Shown here piece by piece: positions 8,227-18,532 of a DNA stretch of 64,000 bases; within the stretch, counting starts at the first letter, position 1; the number at the start of each line of letters is the position of its first letter. Position numbers and translations under genes: made by a program. The notes below the pieces were generated by a model. It was not told where the DNA came from, made no database searches, and saw only the letters and a program-made list of their open reading frames with translations. Source of the stretch: Paracoccus sp. C2R09 (GTDB taxonomy: Bacteria; Pseudomonadota; Alphaproteobacteria; Rhodobacterales; Rhodobacteraceae). The stretch covers positions 1 through 64,000 of the forward strand of contig NZ_JAHKQB010000010.1 in assembly GCF_018860625.1 (NCBI RefSeq). Reading direction: 5' to 3'.

Positions 8227-11034
8227 ATGAGCGAGACGGACAGAGAGGCGGAGCGACGCCAGCAACAGGCCAGCGCGGTCGAGATGGGCGCCTCGGGGCG
8301 AGGGGAGCTGAGCCAGGCCGAGCTGGACGAGCTTGTCGCGTCCTCCGATACCGGCGCAAGGACGCCCCCGGGCATGGTCGGTCGGCTGATCCTGGCCGTC
8401 GCGCTCTGCTGGTCGCTGTTCCAGCTGTGGATCGCGTCGCCGCTGCCCTTCATGCTGAACTTCGCCATCATCAGCGCCACCGATGCCCGTTCGGTGCATC
8501 TGGCCTTCGCGCTGTTTCTGGCTTTTATGGCCTATCCCGCTGAAAAATCGCCCTTCCAGCTGGGTCTGGGGATCTTCGTTCCGCTGCTTCTCAGCGGGCT
8601 GTTCATCTACGGCTCTCCGGATGCGATGCCGATCTGGTTCATCGTGCTGGTGGCTGCGGGGCTGATCGGGGCGATCCTGATGGGGTCCCCCAAATCCTGG
8701 GTGCCGCCATGGGAATGGGCGCTGGCAATCCTGGGCGTGGTCGCGACCATGTATGTCTTCGTCTTCAGCGACGAGCTTGGCCGCCGCGTCGGCGCGCCGA
8801 TCACCCGCGACCTGATGATCGCGGTGCTGGGCATCCTGCTGCTGCTCGAGGCCACCCGCCGCAGTCTGGGGCCTGCGCTGATGATCGTGGCGACGGTGTT
8901 CCTCGTCTATACCTTCCTCGGGCCCTACATGCCTTCGATCATCGCGCATCGGGGCAATTCGCTGACCGAGGTGGCCAACCACCAGTGGATCACGACCGAG
9001 GGCGTCTTCGGCATCGCCCTGGGCGTCTCGACCAGCTTCGTCTTCCTGTTCGTGCTGTTCGGCGCGCTGTTGGACAAGGCGGGGGCGGGCAACTACTTCA
9101 TCCAGGTCGCATTCTCGATGATGGGTCACATGCGCGGCGGACCGGCCAAGGCGGCCGTGGTCAGCAGCGCGATGACGGGCCTCATCTCGGGGTCGTCCAT
9201 CGCCAACGTGGTCACCACCGGCACCTTCACCATCCCGCTGATGAAGAAAGTCGGCTTCAATTCGGAAAAGGCCGGCGCGGTCGAGGTCGCGTCCTCGGTC
9301 AACGGCCAGATCATGCCGCCCGTCATGGGTGCCGCGGCCTTCCTGATGGTCGAATATGTGGGCATCCCCTATTTCGACGTGGTCAAGCACGCCTTCCTGC
9401 CCGCCACGATCAGCTATATCGCGCTGGTCTACATCGTCCATCTCGAGGCGATGAAGGCCGGGATGCAGGGTCTGCCCCGCGCCTATACGCCGCCGCCGAT
9501 CCTGCGGCGCCTGATGGGCACCGCCTTCATCGTGGCGGGCGTCTGCGCGCTGTCGCTGATCGTCTACTACACGATGGGCTGGATCCGTCCCGCCTTCGGT
9601 GCCGCGGCCCCCTATGTCGTCTTTGCCCTGCTGACGGCTGCCTATGTGGCGCTTCTGTGGGTCGCATCGCGCGAGGAACCGCTGCAGATCGACGACCCGA
9701 ACGAGCCCGTGACCCAGCTTCCGTTGCCCGGGCCGACGGTGCGTTCGGGTCTGCACTTCATCCTGCCGGTCGTCGTCCTGGTCTGGGCGCTGATGGTCGA
9801 TCGTCTGTCGCCGGGCCTGTCGGCCTTCTGGGCGACGGCCTTCATGATCTTCATCCTGGTCACGCAGCGCCCGCTGATGGTCATGCTGCGCGGAGAGGAT
9901 CGGACCGGGAATACAGGCGCGGCATCCGCGTTGCGGTCCGGTATCGACGACCTGGTCGACGGACTGATCTCGGGCGCGCGCAACATGATCGGGATCGGCA
10001 TCGCCACCGCGACTGCCGGCATCATCGTGGGCGCGGTCAGCCAGACCGGCGTGGGCGCGGCCCTGGCCGATGTGGTCGAGGTGCTGTCGGGCGGCAACTT
10101 GCTGGCGATCCTGGGCCTGACCGCGGTGCTGTCGCTGATCCTGGGGATGGGATTGCCGACGACCGCGAACTACATCGTCGTCTCGGCGCTGCTGGCCCCG
10201 GTCATCGTGACGCTGGGGCAGCAGAACGGGCTGATCGTGCCGCTGATCGCGGTGCATCTGTTCGTGTTCTATTTCGGGATCATGGCCGACGTGACGCCGC
10301 CGGTGGGTCTTGCATCCTTCGCGGCCGCCGCCGTGTCGGGGGGCGATCCGATCCGCACCGGCGTCGTGGCCTTCTTCTACAGCCTGCGGACCGCGGCGCT
10401 GCCGTTCCTGTTCATCTTCAACACCGACCTGCTGCTGATCAACGTGGGCTGGGTCCAGGGCATCTTCGTCTTTGCCACCGCGACCATCGCCATGCTGCTG
10501 TTCGCGGCATCGACCCAAGGCTGGTTCATCGTCCGCAACCGGATCTGGGAAGGCGTGGCTCTGCTGCTGATCGCCTTCACGATCTTCCGTCCGGGCTTCT
10601 TCTGGGGCTATGCCTTCCCGCCCTTCGAGGAACGTCCGCCCTCCGAATTCGTCCAGGCGCTGGAGGACAGCGTCCCGGGCGAGGGTCTGCGCCTGCGCAT
10701 ATCGGGGTTCAACGACATCGGCACCCCGACCGAGTTCTCGGCCCTGCTGAGCGTTCCCGAGGGCGAAACGGGCGAGGATCGCCTGGCAGCCGCAGGGATC
10801 GAGCTGATCGAGAATGGCGACGAGGTCGTGATCGACAACGTGGCCTTTGGCAGCCCGGCAGCGGATGCGGGGCTGGACTGGGATCAGACCATCATGGCCG
10901 TGCGCGCGCCCGCCGATGCGCCGTCGCGCTACTGGATCTATATCCCGGCATTCCTGCTGTTGGCGCTGGTGGTCTGGGCGCAGCGCCGCCGCGCCACGCC
11001 GCTTGCCGATGCGAAAGGGGCACGCCATGCATGA
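8227..11034 (+). CDS. fused TRAP transporter permease (DctQ-DctM type) with C-terminal DUF3394-like region
   Basis: The 935-residue integral membrane protein carries the small and large TRAP permease subunits in one chain, as is usual for TAXI systems. Multiple hydrophobic helices span residues 55 to about 790. Family landmarks include TGLISGSSIANVVTTG, NGQIMPPVMGAAAF, GMGLPTTANYI and DVTPPVGLASFAAA. A soluble region of roughly 100 residues follows, holding a PDZ-like FGSPAADAG segment and matching the DUF3394 type, then one last helix and a basic tail. It probably uses a sodium gradient. ATG 8227 is preferred over the adjoining GTG 8224 because AAGGGG is better spaced. The stop overlaps the UspA-like start by 8 bases. 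Confidence 0.93.
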   Translation: MSETDREAERRQQQASAVEMGASGRGELSQAELDELVASSDTGARTPPGMVGRLILAVALCWSLFQLWIASPLPFMLNFAIISATDARSVHLAFALFLAFMAYPAEKSPFQLGLGIFVPLLLSGLFIYGSPDAMPIWFIVLVAAGLIGAILMGSPKSWVPPWEWALAILGVVATMYVFVFSDELGRRVGAPITRDLMIAVLGILLLLEATRRSLGPALMIVATVFLVYTFLGPYMPSIIAHRGNSLTEVANHQWITTEGVFGIALGVSTSFVFLFVLFGALLDKAGAGNYFIQVAFSMMGHMRGGPAKAAVVSSAMTGLISGSSIANVVTTGTFTIPLMKKVGFNSEKAGAVEVASSVNGQIMPPVMGAAAFLMVEYVGIPYFDVVKHAFLPATISYIALVYIVHLEAMKAGMQGLPRAYTPPPILRRLMGTAFIVAGVCALSLIVYYTMGWIRPAFGAAAPYVVFALLTAAYVALLWVASREEPLQIDDPNEPVTQLPLPGPTVRSGLHFILPVVVLVWALMVDRLSPGLSAFWATAFMIFILVTQRPLMVMLRGEDRTGNTGAASALRSGIDDLVDGLISGARNMIGIGIATATAGIIVGAVSQTGVGAALADVVEVLSGGNLLAILGLTAVLSLILGMGLPTTANYIVVSALLAPVIVTLGQQNGLIVPLIAVHLFVFYFGIMADVTPPVGLASFAAAAVSGGDPIRTGVVAFFYSLRTAALPFLFIFNTDLLLINVGWVQGIFVFATATIAMLLFAASTQGWFIVRNRIWEGVALLLIAFTIFRPGFFWGYAFPPFEERPPSEFVQALEDSVPGEGLRLRISGFNDIGTPTEFSALLSVPEGETGEDRLAAAGIELIENGDEVVIDNVAFGSPAADAGLDWDQTIMAVRAPADAPSRYWIYIPAFLLLALVVWAQRRRATPLADAKGARHA

Positions 11035-11452
11035 CAACATCCTTCTGCCGATCGACCTGCAACATCCCGAAAGCTGGGCCAAGGCCCTGCCGGTCGCCAA
11101 GCGGCTGGCGGCCGAACAGGGCGTGATCCATCTTCTGGGAATCGTCCACGATTTCGGAAGCTCGATGGTCGCGACCTTCCTGCCGCGCGGATACGAGGAA
11201 AAGATCCTTCAGGCGCAGAAGGTCGAGCTGGACCGATTTGCAGATACGCATTTCGACGACCCCGCACGGGTGAAGGTCCATGTCGGGCATGGTCACATCG
11301 CGGAAACGATCCTGCGTGCGCAGGAGAAGTATTCGGCCGACCTGATCGTCATGGCGACCGATCAGCCGGACGAGCTGCGAAGCATTCGCGTCAGCCGTGA
11401 TGCGAACGCGGTCGCGCGGCATTCGCCCGTATCGGTGATGATCGTCCGCTAG
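11027..11452 (+). CDS. UspA-like universal stress protein of the TRAP operon
   Basis: The 141-residue protein has the alpha/beta fold of universal stress proteins, starting ILLPIDLQHPES and ending SVMIVR. It overlaps the permease gene by 8 bases, so it is translated with the transporter. In the ectoine TRAP system of Halomonas the equivalent protein TeaD binds ATP and tunes uptake; a similar regulatory role is plausible here. The glycine-rich GxxG-x9-G(S/T) nucleotide motif expected near residue 110-130 is not recognisable; that segment reads ATDQPDELRSIRVSRDAN. It may therefore not bind ATP in the TeaD manner. Confidence 0.82.
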   Translation: MHDNILLPIDLQHPESWAKALPVAKRLAAEQGVIHLLGIVHDFGSSMVATFLPRGYEEKILQAQKVELDRFADTHFDDPARVKVHVGHGHIAETILRAQEKYSADLIVMATDQPDELRSIRVSRDANAVARHSPVSVMIVR

Positions 11453-12735
11453 GCCGCGATCCCTTCGCGCATCGCAGGCTCGAACAGGTCGGTCAGCACA
11501 ACAAGGGCGATCAGATCGTCCGTCGTCGCGGCGCGGGTCAAGGCCCGCGCCGCGACGCGTCTGGCGGCCTGCCCGAGGCGGGGATCGGTCGGGCGTTGCA
11601 GGTACCTGCGCGCATGGGTCGCCATCTGCAGAAACCCGCGCTCGTCTTCGTCATCGGCGGTCCGGATCCATTTTTCCAGCATCGCGTCGGGAAACCTTTC
11701 CGTCAGGGGGGTGGGGCAGCCTGTCATCCACGCGCCCTCGGGGGTGGCGCTGTCGCGCGCAAGGGCGCGGAAATGCTGCGCGGTTGTCGCATCGCCGAAG
11801 CATGCCGCCTCGAGCCGGTCGGGGATGCCGCGATGGCCTGTGGGGGCGGGCAGGTCCGATATGCTTGCGCGCATCAGGGCCGCGATCAGCTCGGGCGTGA
11901 CCTGCGCGGGGGGATTGTCGGCCAGTTTCCTTGCGACATGCACCATGGCCGCCCGGAAGGGCGTAAGCCGTGGCGGGGCGGGCAGGGGGGCGCAGGGACG
12001 TCGCCATGTCAGCGCATGAAGCGCGTGGATCACCGCCAATGTGGGGGTGCCGCCCTGGATCAGCGTCTGTTCCCGGGTGCTGCTGTCCAGGGTCCACCCG
12101 AAGGACCCGTCCGGGCATTGTGCCTTCATCAGGTGCGCAACATGATCCGACGCATCGAAATCCGGATCGATCAGGATCATCGCCGCGACGGAGTGGCCGA
12201 GCGCCGCCGTGTCCCCCAGCAGAACCGATTGTCGCAGCAGGGTTTGCAGCCGGGCATGCACATCGGCAAGGTCCTGGCCAAGGCGCGTCTGCATCACGAT
12301 CGTCAGAACCGTTCGTGCATCGGCACGGGGCAGTGCGGCCTGGCAGTCGAGATCGGCCGTGAAGGCCAGGCGGCTGGGCAGGGGCAACGAGATGTCCTGG
12401 GCCAGTTCCTCATGTGCCAATTGCGACAGGGGGTCGCTTGCCGCGGCAGCCTGGAGCAGGCTCAACCTGCCGGGATCGCGCGCGCCGTTCAATATCTGCA
12501 GGGCCGCATCGCGAAGCAGTTCAGGCGTCAGATGCCGTCCAGCCATCACCTGCAAAACGGATCTGCGTCCCCGCATCGCGGTCAGGATCCTGCCCAGTTG
12601 CGCGGCCTGTCCCACCAGCGGCAGGGCGGGATGATCCACCGGGCAGGGCATGGGCAGGCTGGCCAGCCGCGCCTGCAGCCAGCCCAGCCCGCGATTGGCC
12701 AGAAGCCGTCCTTGCCGATCCCGCCTGACATCCAT
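11449..12735 (-). CDS. conserved-looking hypothetical protein, helical repeat type
   Basis: I do not recognise this 428-residue protein. It is predicted almost entirely helical, has no signal peptide or membrane segment, and is rich in Ala, Leu and Arg. A segment near residue 225 reads QCPDGSFGW, like the QW-type turns of terpene cyclase and prenyltransferase alpha/alpha toroids, but only one clear copy is visible and no catalytic DxDD motif is seen. Its codon use resembles its neighbours. It converges on the UspA-like gene with a 4-base stop overlap and is transcribed away from prfC. A toroid scaffold is only a guess. Confidence 0.6.
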   Translation of the reverse strand: MDVRRDRQGRLLANRGLGWLQARLASLPMPCPVDHPALPLVGQAAQLGRILTAMRGRRSVLQVMAGRHLTPELLRDAALQILNGARDPGRLSLLQAAAASDPLSQLAHEELAQDISLPLPSRLAFTADLDCQAALPRADARTVLTIVMQTRLGQDLADVHARLQTLLRQSVLLGDTAALGHSVAAMILIDPDFDASDHVAHLMKAQCPDGSFGWTLDSSTREQTLIQGGTPTLAVIHALHALTWRRPCAPLPAPPRLTPFRAAMVHVARKLADNPPAQVTPELIAALMRASISDLPAPTGHRGIPDRLEAACFGDATTAQHFRALARDSATPEGAWMTGCPTPLTERFPDAMLEKWIRTADDEDERGFLQMATHARRYLQRPTDPRLGQAARRVAARALTRAATTDDLIALVVLTDLFEPAMREGIAA

Positions 12736-12880
12736 CTTCGCCCCCCCGATCCGTCGGGGCGGATCATGCGCCGGCGGGGGGATCTGGCAAACCGGGTTTT
12801 ACCGACAATTCTAGGGGCACCTTCCGGTCGCTGCGACGTGGCGATTGCCTTGTCCACACGGGCGCGGTAAAGCGCAGGCC

Positions 12881-14476
<1,596 letters not shown>

Positions 14477-14483
14477 ATTGAAG

Positions 14484-14511
14484 ACGCCCGGTCCTGCTGG
14501 ACCGGGCGTTT
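14484..14511. terminator. bidirectional terminator between prfC and osmC
   Basis: An 11-bp perfect stem (14484-14494 with 14499-14509) with loop TGCT lies between two convergent genes and is followed by TTT on the plus strand. It is well placed to end both transcripts. Confidence 0.7.
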
Positions 14512-14515
14512 CGCA

Positions 14516-14938
14516 TTACGCCATCTTGGCGTCCATGGTGATCTCGGCATTCAGCAGCTTCGAGATCGGGCAGCCTGCCTTGGCCTTGTCGGCGATTTCC
14601 ATCACCTTGGCCTCGTCGGCATCCGCCGTGATCGAGGTCTTCAGATGGGCCTTCTTGACGGCGAAACCGTCGCCCTCCTTGTCCATCGAGATCTCCGAGG
14701 TCGTCTGGATCGCGACACCCGAGATGCCTTCCTGTTCCAGCATCATCGCCAGCGCCATCGAGAAGCAGGAGGCATGGGCCGCGCCGACCAGTTCCTCGGG
14801 GTTGGTGCCGGGCTTGTCCTCGAAGCGGGTGTTGAAGCCGTAGGGCTGGCCCGACAGGGCGCCCGACTGGCTGGAAACCTCGCCCTTGCCTTCCTTCAGG
14901 CCGCCTTCCCATTTCGCCGATCCGGTCTTGGTGATCAT
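14516..14938 (-). CDS. osmC: OsmC-family peroxiredoxin
   Basis: The 140-residue protein reduces organic hydroperoxides with a pair of cysteines. Both are present: one in HASCFSMAL near residue 58 and one in AGCPISKLL near residue 122. The pattern SGQPYGFNTRFE with PGTNPEELVGAAH is typical of the OsmC branch rather than Ohr. The start is set by AAAGGAGGA upstream of ATG 14938; an upstream in-frame ATG would cover that site. It converges on prfC. Expression under stress would be expected of the family, but no specific operator is visible here. Confidence 0.93.
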   Translation of the reverse strand: MITKTGSAKWEGGLKEGKGEVSSQSGALSGQPYGFNTRFEDKPGTNPEELVGAAHASCFSMALAMMLEQEGISGVAIQTTSEISMDKEGDGFAVKKAHLKTSITADADEAKVMEIADKAKAGCPISKLLNAEITMDAKMA

Positions 14939-14993
14939 CCGATCCTCCTTTGGTGTCGGGTTGCGTCGGCCAATCAACGCAACCCGGCCCGGA

Positions 14994-16196
14994 TCAGTTC
15001 GAACCGTCGGGAAACAGCCGGTGATGTTCAGAAATGGCGAAGCGGTCGGTCATGCCCGCCACGTAATCGAGGACCAGCCGTGCGCGCTCGGTCCGCTCGG
15101 GCAGGGCCAGGGCCGCCTGGTGCCACTGCTCGGGCATGTGTTCGGGCGCGTCGAGGAACAGCGGGAACATGTCGTTCACCATCTGCGTGACCGAGGTCCG
15201 CTCGACCACGACCGAAGGGGCGCGATACATGCGCTGGAACAGGAAGGACTTGATCGCCTTGATGTTCTGATAGAGCGGTTTCGAGAAACGGATGATCGGC
15301 CCGTCCATCCCGCGGATGTCGTCCACCGATTGCGGCTGAAGGCCCACCAGCCGGTTCTGTGCCACGGCGATCACATCCTCGACCATGACACCGAAGACGC
15401 GGCGCAGCGCCTCGTAGCGGCGGCGTTGGGCATCGAGATCGGGATAGAGGCGGTCCACTTCGGCGAAGGCCGGGCCGATGACGGGCAGTTCGGCCAGATC
15501 ATCCTCGGTAAAGAGGCCCGCGCGCAGCCCGTCATGCAGGTCGTGGTGATTATAGGCGATGTCGTCGGCCACGGCCGCGACCTGCGCCTCGGCGCTGGCA
15601 TTCGTCTCCAGTTCCAGATCCCAGGCGGCATTCACCTCGGCCAGGGCATAGGGCAGGTCGCCCGTGACGGGCCCGTTATGCTTGGCGATGCCCTCGAGGC
15701 TCTCCCAGGTCAGGTTCAGGCCGTCGAAATCGGCATAGTGGCGTTCCAGACGCGTCACGATCCGCAGCGCCTGCGCGTTGTGATCGAAGCCGCCATAGGG
15801 GGCCATCAGTTCCGCCAGCGCGTCCTCGCCCGTGTGGCCGAAGGGCGGATGGCCCAGATCATGCGCCAGCGCCACGGTTTCCGCCAGGTCGGTGTTCAGC
15901 GACAGCGCGCCTGCGATGGTGCGGGCGACCTGCGCCACCTCGATCGTGTGGGTCAGGCGCGTGCGGAAGTAATCGCCGCGATAGGCCTCGCCGTCCTGTT
16001 CGACAAAGACCTGCGTCTTGTGCTTCAACCTGCGGAAGGCGCTGGAATGGATGATCCGGTCGCGGTCGCGTTGCCAGGGCGAACGAAAGGTGGACAGGTG
16101 TTCGGGGCTCAGCCGGCCGCGGCTGTCCTCGGGCATGCAGGCATATGGCGCGAGTGCGGTCACGAGATGCAGGGCCTTCCTTGCGAGTGTTCGCAT
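14994..16196 (-). CDS. dgt: deoxyguanosinetriphosphate triphosphohydrolase-like protein (dGTPase)
   Basis: This 400-residue HD-domain enzyme hydrolyses dNTPs to deoxynucleosides and triphosphate and helps to hold nucleotide pools. The family start APYACMPEDSRGR is near residue 16, followed by RSPWQRDRDRIIHSSAFRRL, the metal ligand histidine in RLTHTIEVAQ and the HD pair in ALAHDLGHPPFGH. A second conserved segment IAYNHHDLHDG is near residue 215. It belongs to the short, dGTPase-like class common in alphaproteobacteria. The gene is divergent from erpA with 44 bp between starts, so promoters must overlap. Confidence 0.94.
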   Translation of the reverse strand: MRTLARKALHLVTALAPYACMPEDSRGRLSPEHLSTFRSPWQRDRDRIIHSSAFRRLKHKTQVFVEQDGEAYRGDYFRTRLTHTIEVAQVARTIAGALSLNTDLAETVALAHDLGHPPFGHTGEDALAELMAPYGGFDHNAQALRIVTRLERHYADFDGLNLTWESLEGIAKHNGPVTGDLPYALAEVNAAWDLELETNASAEAQVAAVADDIAYNHHDLHDGLRAGLFTEDDLAELPVIGPAFAEVDRLYPDLDAQRRRYEALRRVFGVMVEDVIAVAQNRLVGLQPQSVDDIRGMDGPIIRFSKPLYQNIKAIKSFLFQRMYRAPSVVVERTSVTQMVNDMFPLFLDAPEHMPEQWHQAALALPERTERARLVLDYVAGMTDRFAISEHHRLFPDGSN

Positions 16197-16240
16197 CAGA
16201 CCCTATATTTCCCGGTGTCGGACGAAAACGGGAACGACCC

Positions 16241-16564
16241 ATGAACCTGCCACCCAAAGTCACCGAACGCGCCTATGAACGGCTTGCGGAAATCAACACG
16301 GGCAAGGACCCTGTGGCGCTGCGCGTCGCCGTGTCCGGCGGGGGGTGTTCGGGGTTCCAGTACGACATCCGGCTGGATCAGCCCGAAGATGACGACCTGG
16401 TGCTGGAACGCAGCGGCCAGCGTGTCGTGGTCGATCCGGTGTCGCTGCCCTTCCTGGCCAATGCCGTGATCGACTTCACGGACGAACTGATCGGCGCGCG
16501 CTTCGTGATCGAGAACCCGAACGCTACCAGCAGCTGCGGTTGCGGGACGTCCTTCTCGATGTAA
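16241..16564 (+). CDS. erpA: iron-sulfur cluster insertion protein ErpA
   Basis: This 107-residue A-type carrier takes Fe-S clusters from the assembly scaffold to apo-proteins. The three ligand cysteines are in GGGCSGFQY near residue 36 and in SSCGCGTSF at the C-terminus. The DDLVLE and LIGARFVIENPNA segments are those of ErpA/IscA proteins. Length is typical. It is divergent from dgt and 54 bp upstream of xth, with which it may be co-transcribed. Assignment to ErpA rather than IscA or SufA is by overall resemblance, since no isc or suf genes are near. Confidence 0.9.
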   Translation: MNLPPKVTERAYERLAEINTGKDPVALRVAVSGGGCSGFQYDIRLDQPEDDDLVLERSGQRVVVDPVSLPFLANAVIDFTDELIGARFVIENPNATSSCGCGTSFSM

Positions 16565-16618
16565 GCCGCCCATCCGGGGCGGTTGCCAAATCCGGGGGCT
16601 GCGCTAAAGATGCCGCCC

Positions 16619-17404
16619 ATGAAAATCGCAAGCTTCAACATCAACGGCGTCAAGGCCCGTATCCAGGCGCTCAGCGACTGGCTGGCCTCGACCGATGCCG
16701 ATCTGGTCGTCCTGCAGGAAATCAAGTCCGTGGACGAGAACTTTCCGCGCGAACATTTCGAGGATATGGGCTGGCGGGTCGAGACCCACGGCCAGAAGAG
16801 CTTCAACGGCGTGGCGATCCTGTCGAAGCTGCCGTTGGAGGATGTGACCCGCGGCCTTCCGGGCGATGACGAGGACGAGCAGGCCCGTTACATCGAGGCC
16901 ACCGTGGTGGGAAACCATGCGGTGCGCATCGCGGGCCTCTATCTGCCGAACGGCAATCCCGCGCCGGGGCCGAAATACGACTACAAGCTGGCATGGATGG
17001 AACGCCTGCGCCTGCGCGCCGAGGAGCTGCTGGCATCCGAGATGCCCGTGATCATGCTGGGCGATTACAACATCATCCCCGAGCCGCGCGACGCTGCCAA
17101 TCCGCAGAAATGGACCGAGGATGCGCTGTTCCGCCCCGAAAGCCGCGCGGCCTTCCGCCGGATCGTGAACCAGGGCTGGACCGATGCGATCCGCATCCGG
17201 GATCCGCATGCCACGCGTGGGCCCTTCACCTTCTGGGATTACCAGGCGGGCGCGTGGAACAAGGATGACGGGATCCGCATCGACCACCTGCTGCTGTCCC
17301 CGCAGGCCGCCGACCTGATGATCGAGACGGGCGTGGATCGCGACGCCCGCGCCGGCGAAAAGCCGAGCGATCACGTCCCCGTCTGGGTCCGGCTTCGGGA
17401 CTAG
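16619..17404 (+). CDS. xth: exodeoxyribonuclease III (AP endonuclease)
   Basis: The 261-residue enzyme cuts DNA 5' of abasic sites and removes 3' blocking groups. The endonuclease/exonuclease/phosphatase fold is shown by MKIASFNINGVKAR at the start, LQEIK near residue 40, GLYLPNGNP, LGDYNIIP, the WxxD-like FTFWDYQAG, RIDHLL and SDHVPVW at the end. These carry the metal and catalytic residues of ExoIII. The start at 16619 gives the usual MKIASFN beginning. The gene follows erpA after 54 bp and converges on the CDF gene with overlapping stops. Confidence 0.95.
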   Translation: MKIASFNINGVKARIQALSDWLASTDADLVVLQEIKSVDENFPREHFEDMGWRVETHGQKSFNGVAILSKLPLEDVTRGLPGDDEDEQARYIEATVVGNHAVRIAGLYLPNGNPAPGPKYDYKLAWMERLRLRAEELLASEMPVIMLGDYNIIPEPRDAANPQKWTEDALFRPESRAAFRRIVNQGWTDAIRIRDPHATRGPFTFWDYQAGAWNKDDGIRIDHLLLSPQAADLMIETGVDRDARAGEKPSDHVPVWVRLRD

Positions 17405-18288
17405 ATCACCAGGACGCCCGAATGCTTGGCCTTGTGTTCGGGTTCGACATGGATGGTGATCTGCGCATCGGGCAGAAGCGCCTTCAGCGATCCCTCTATC
17501 CGGTCGCAGATCGCATGGGCGTCGGCCACGCTGGTCTGCCCGTCGATCACCAGGTGGAAATCGATGAAGGTCACCGCGCCTGCGTGTCGGGTGCGCAGGT
17601 CATGCGCCTCGATCGCGCCGGTCGCCTTGTCCGAGATGATGTCGCGGATCGCCTGCAGCGTCGCGTCGGGGACGGCCTCGTCCATCAGGCCGCCGATGGA
17701 TGCGGCCATGACGCGCCAGCCCGACCACAGGATGTTCAACCCCACCAGCATCGCCAGCAACGGGTCCAGCACCGCCCAGCCGGTCGCATGGGCCAAGGCG
17801 ACCCCCAGCAGCACCCCCGCGGATGAGACGACATCCGACAGCAGGTGCCGCCCGTCGGCCACCAGCGCAGGCGATCGCAGCCTGCGCCCCTGCGTCAGCA
17901 ACACCTTGCACCATATCGCGTTCAGAACCCCTGCGACGGCGTTGATCGCAAGGCCCGTGGTGGGGGCCTCGATCATGCGGGGCGCGCGGAAGGCCTCCCA
18001 TGCCTCGTGCAGGATCACCAGGGCCGCCACGATGATCAGGACGCCCTCCAGCACGGCCGAGAAGAATTCAGCCTTGTGGTGGCCATAGGGGTGACCGTCA
18101 TCGGCCGGGCGCTGCGCCACGCAGATGGCGACCAGCGCCGCGATGGCGGTCGCGACGTTCACGATGCTTTCCAGCGCATCCGACATCAGCGCGACCGACC
18201 CCGTCAGCCGCCATGCCAGCGTCTTGAGCGCCAGGACCAGAAGCCCCAGCACGATGCTTCCGATCGCGAGTTTCATCGTCGAAGACAT
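17401..18288 (-). CDS. cation diffusion facilitator family transporter
   Basis: This 295-residue inner-membrane protein exports divalent metals by proton exchange. Six membrane helices are followed by a cytoplasmic metal-sensing domain ending in IHVEPEH. Helix 5 has ADGRHLLSD, which holds the usual HxxxD site. The matching place in helix 2 reads SDALESIVN, where most family members have (H/D)xxxD; here it appears as ExxxN. This may shift metal preference or mark a subfamily. The start at 18288 is preferred because AGGGGCG precedes it; in-frame ATGs at 18309 and 18324 lack a ribosome-binding site. The metal is not predictable. Confidence 0.85.
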   Translation of the reverse strand: MSSTMKLAIGSIVLGLLVLALKTLAWRLTGSVALMSDALESIVNVATAIAALVAICVAQRPADDGHPYGHHKAEFFSAVLEGVLIIVAALVILHEAWEAFRAPRMIEAPTTGLAINAVAGVLNAIWCKVLLTQGRRLRSPALVADGRHLLSDVVSSAGVLLGVALAHATGWAVLDPLLAMLVGLNILWSGWRVMAASIGGLMDEAVPDATLQAIRDIISDKATGAIEAHDLRTRHAGAVTFIDFHLVIDGQTSVADAHAICDRIEGSLKALLPDAQITIHVEPEHKAKHSGVLVI

Positions 18289-18364
18289 GGGGCGCCCCTG
18301 TTCCGCCATTGCCGAGCGCGCCATTTGGCAGAAGCGCGCGTCCTTCTCAACCCGTTCGATGTTT

Positions 18365-18413
18365 TTGATTGACTAAGCAATCAACTTTGATCATTCTTCG
18401 GCCATCAAATCAA
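18365..18413. promoter_or_regulatory. cluster of TTGAT/ATCAA half-sites in the divergent promoter region
   Basis: An AT-rich island in GC-rich DNA lies between the CDF gene and the BCCT-like gene. It holds TTGAT at 18365 and 18387 and ATCAA at 18380, 18404 and 18409. The first two form a perfect dyad TTGATTG-N6-CAATCAA (18365-18384). TTTGAT-N12-ATCAAA (18386-18409) forms a second one. The half-site is that of FNR/Anr regulators but the spacing is not, so another dimeric regulator is more likely. The regulator is unknown. Confidence 0.45.
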
Positions 18414-18532
18414 TTTGCGGCCGTATCCGGTCGCGCCGGTGACGGTCTGGCGGCGGCAGTTCAGTACTGACGCTGTGCTTTCACGCGCCGGTTCGCTGCA
18501 AGATCGTTAGATACAAGAAGCAAGAACCGTTC

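Noticed and set aside
7663..11100. Open frame of over 1100 codons antisense to the TRAP permease gene
   Set aside because: It is Arg/His/Gln/Asp-rich with no recognisable fold. Such frames arise opposite GC-rich genes with strong third-base bias; the permease on the other strand is certain.
18365..18384. FNR/Anr-type site before the BCCT-like gene
   Set aside because: The half-sites match, but the spacing is 10 bp rather than 4, so a standard FNR dimer would not fit.
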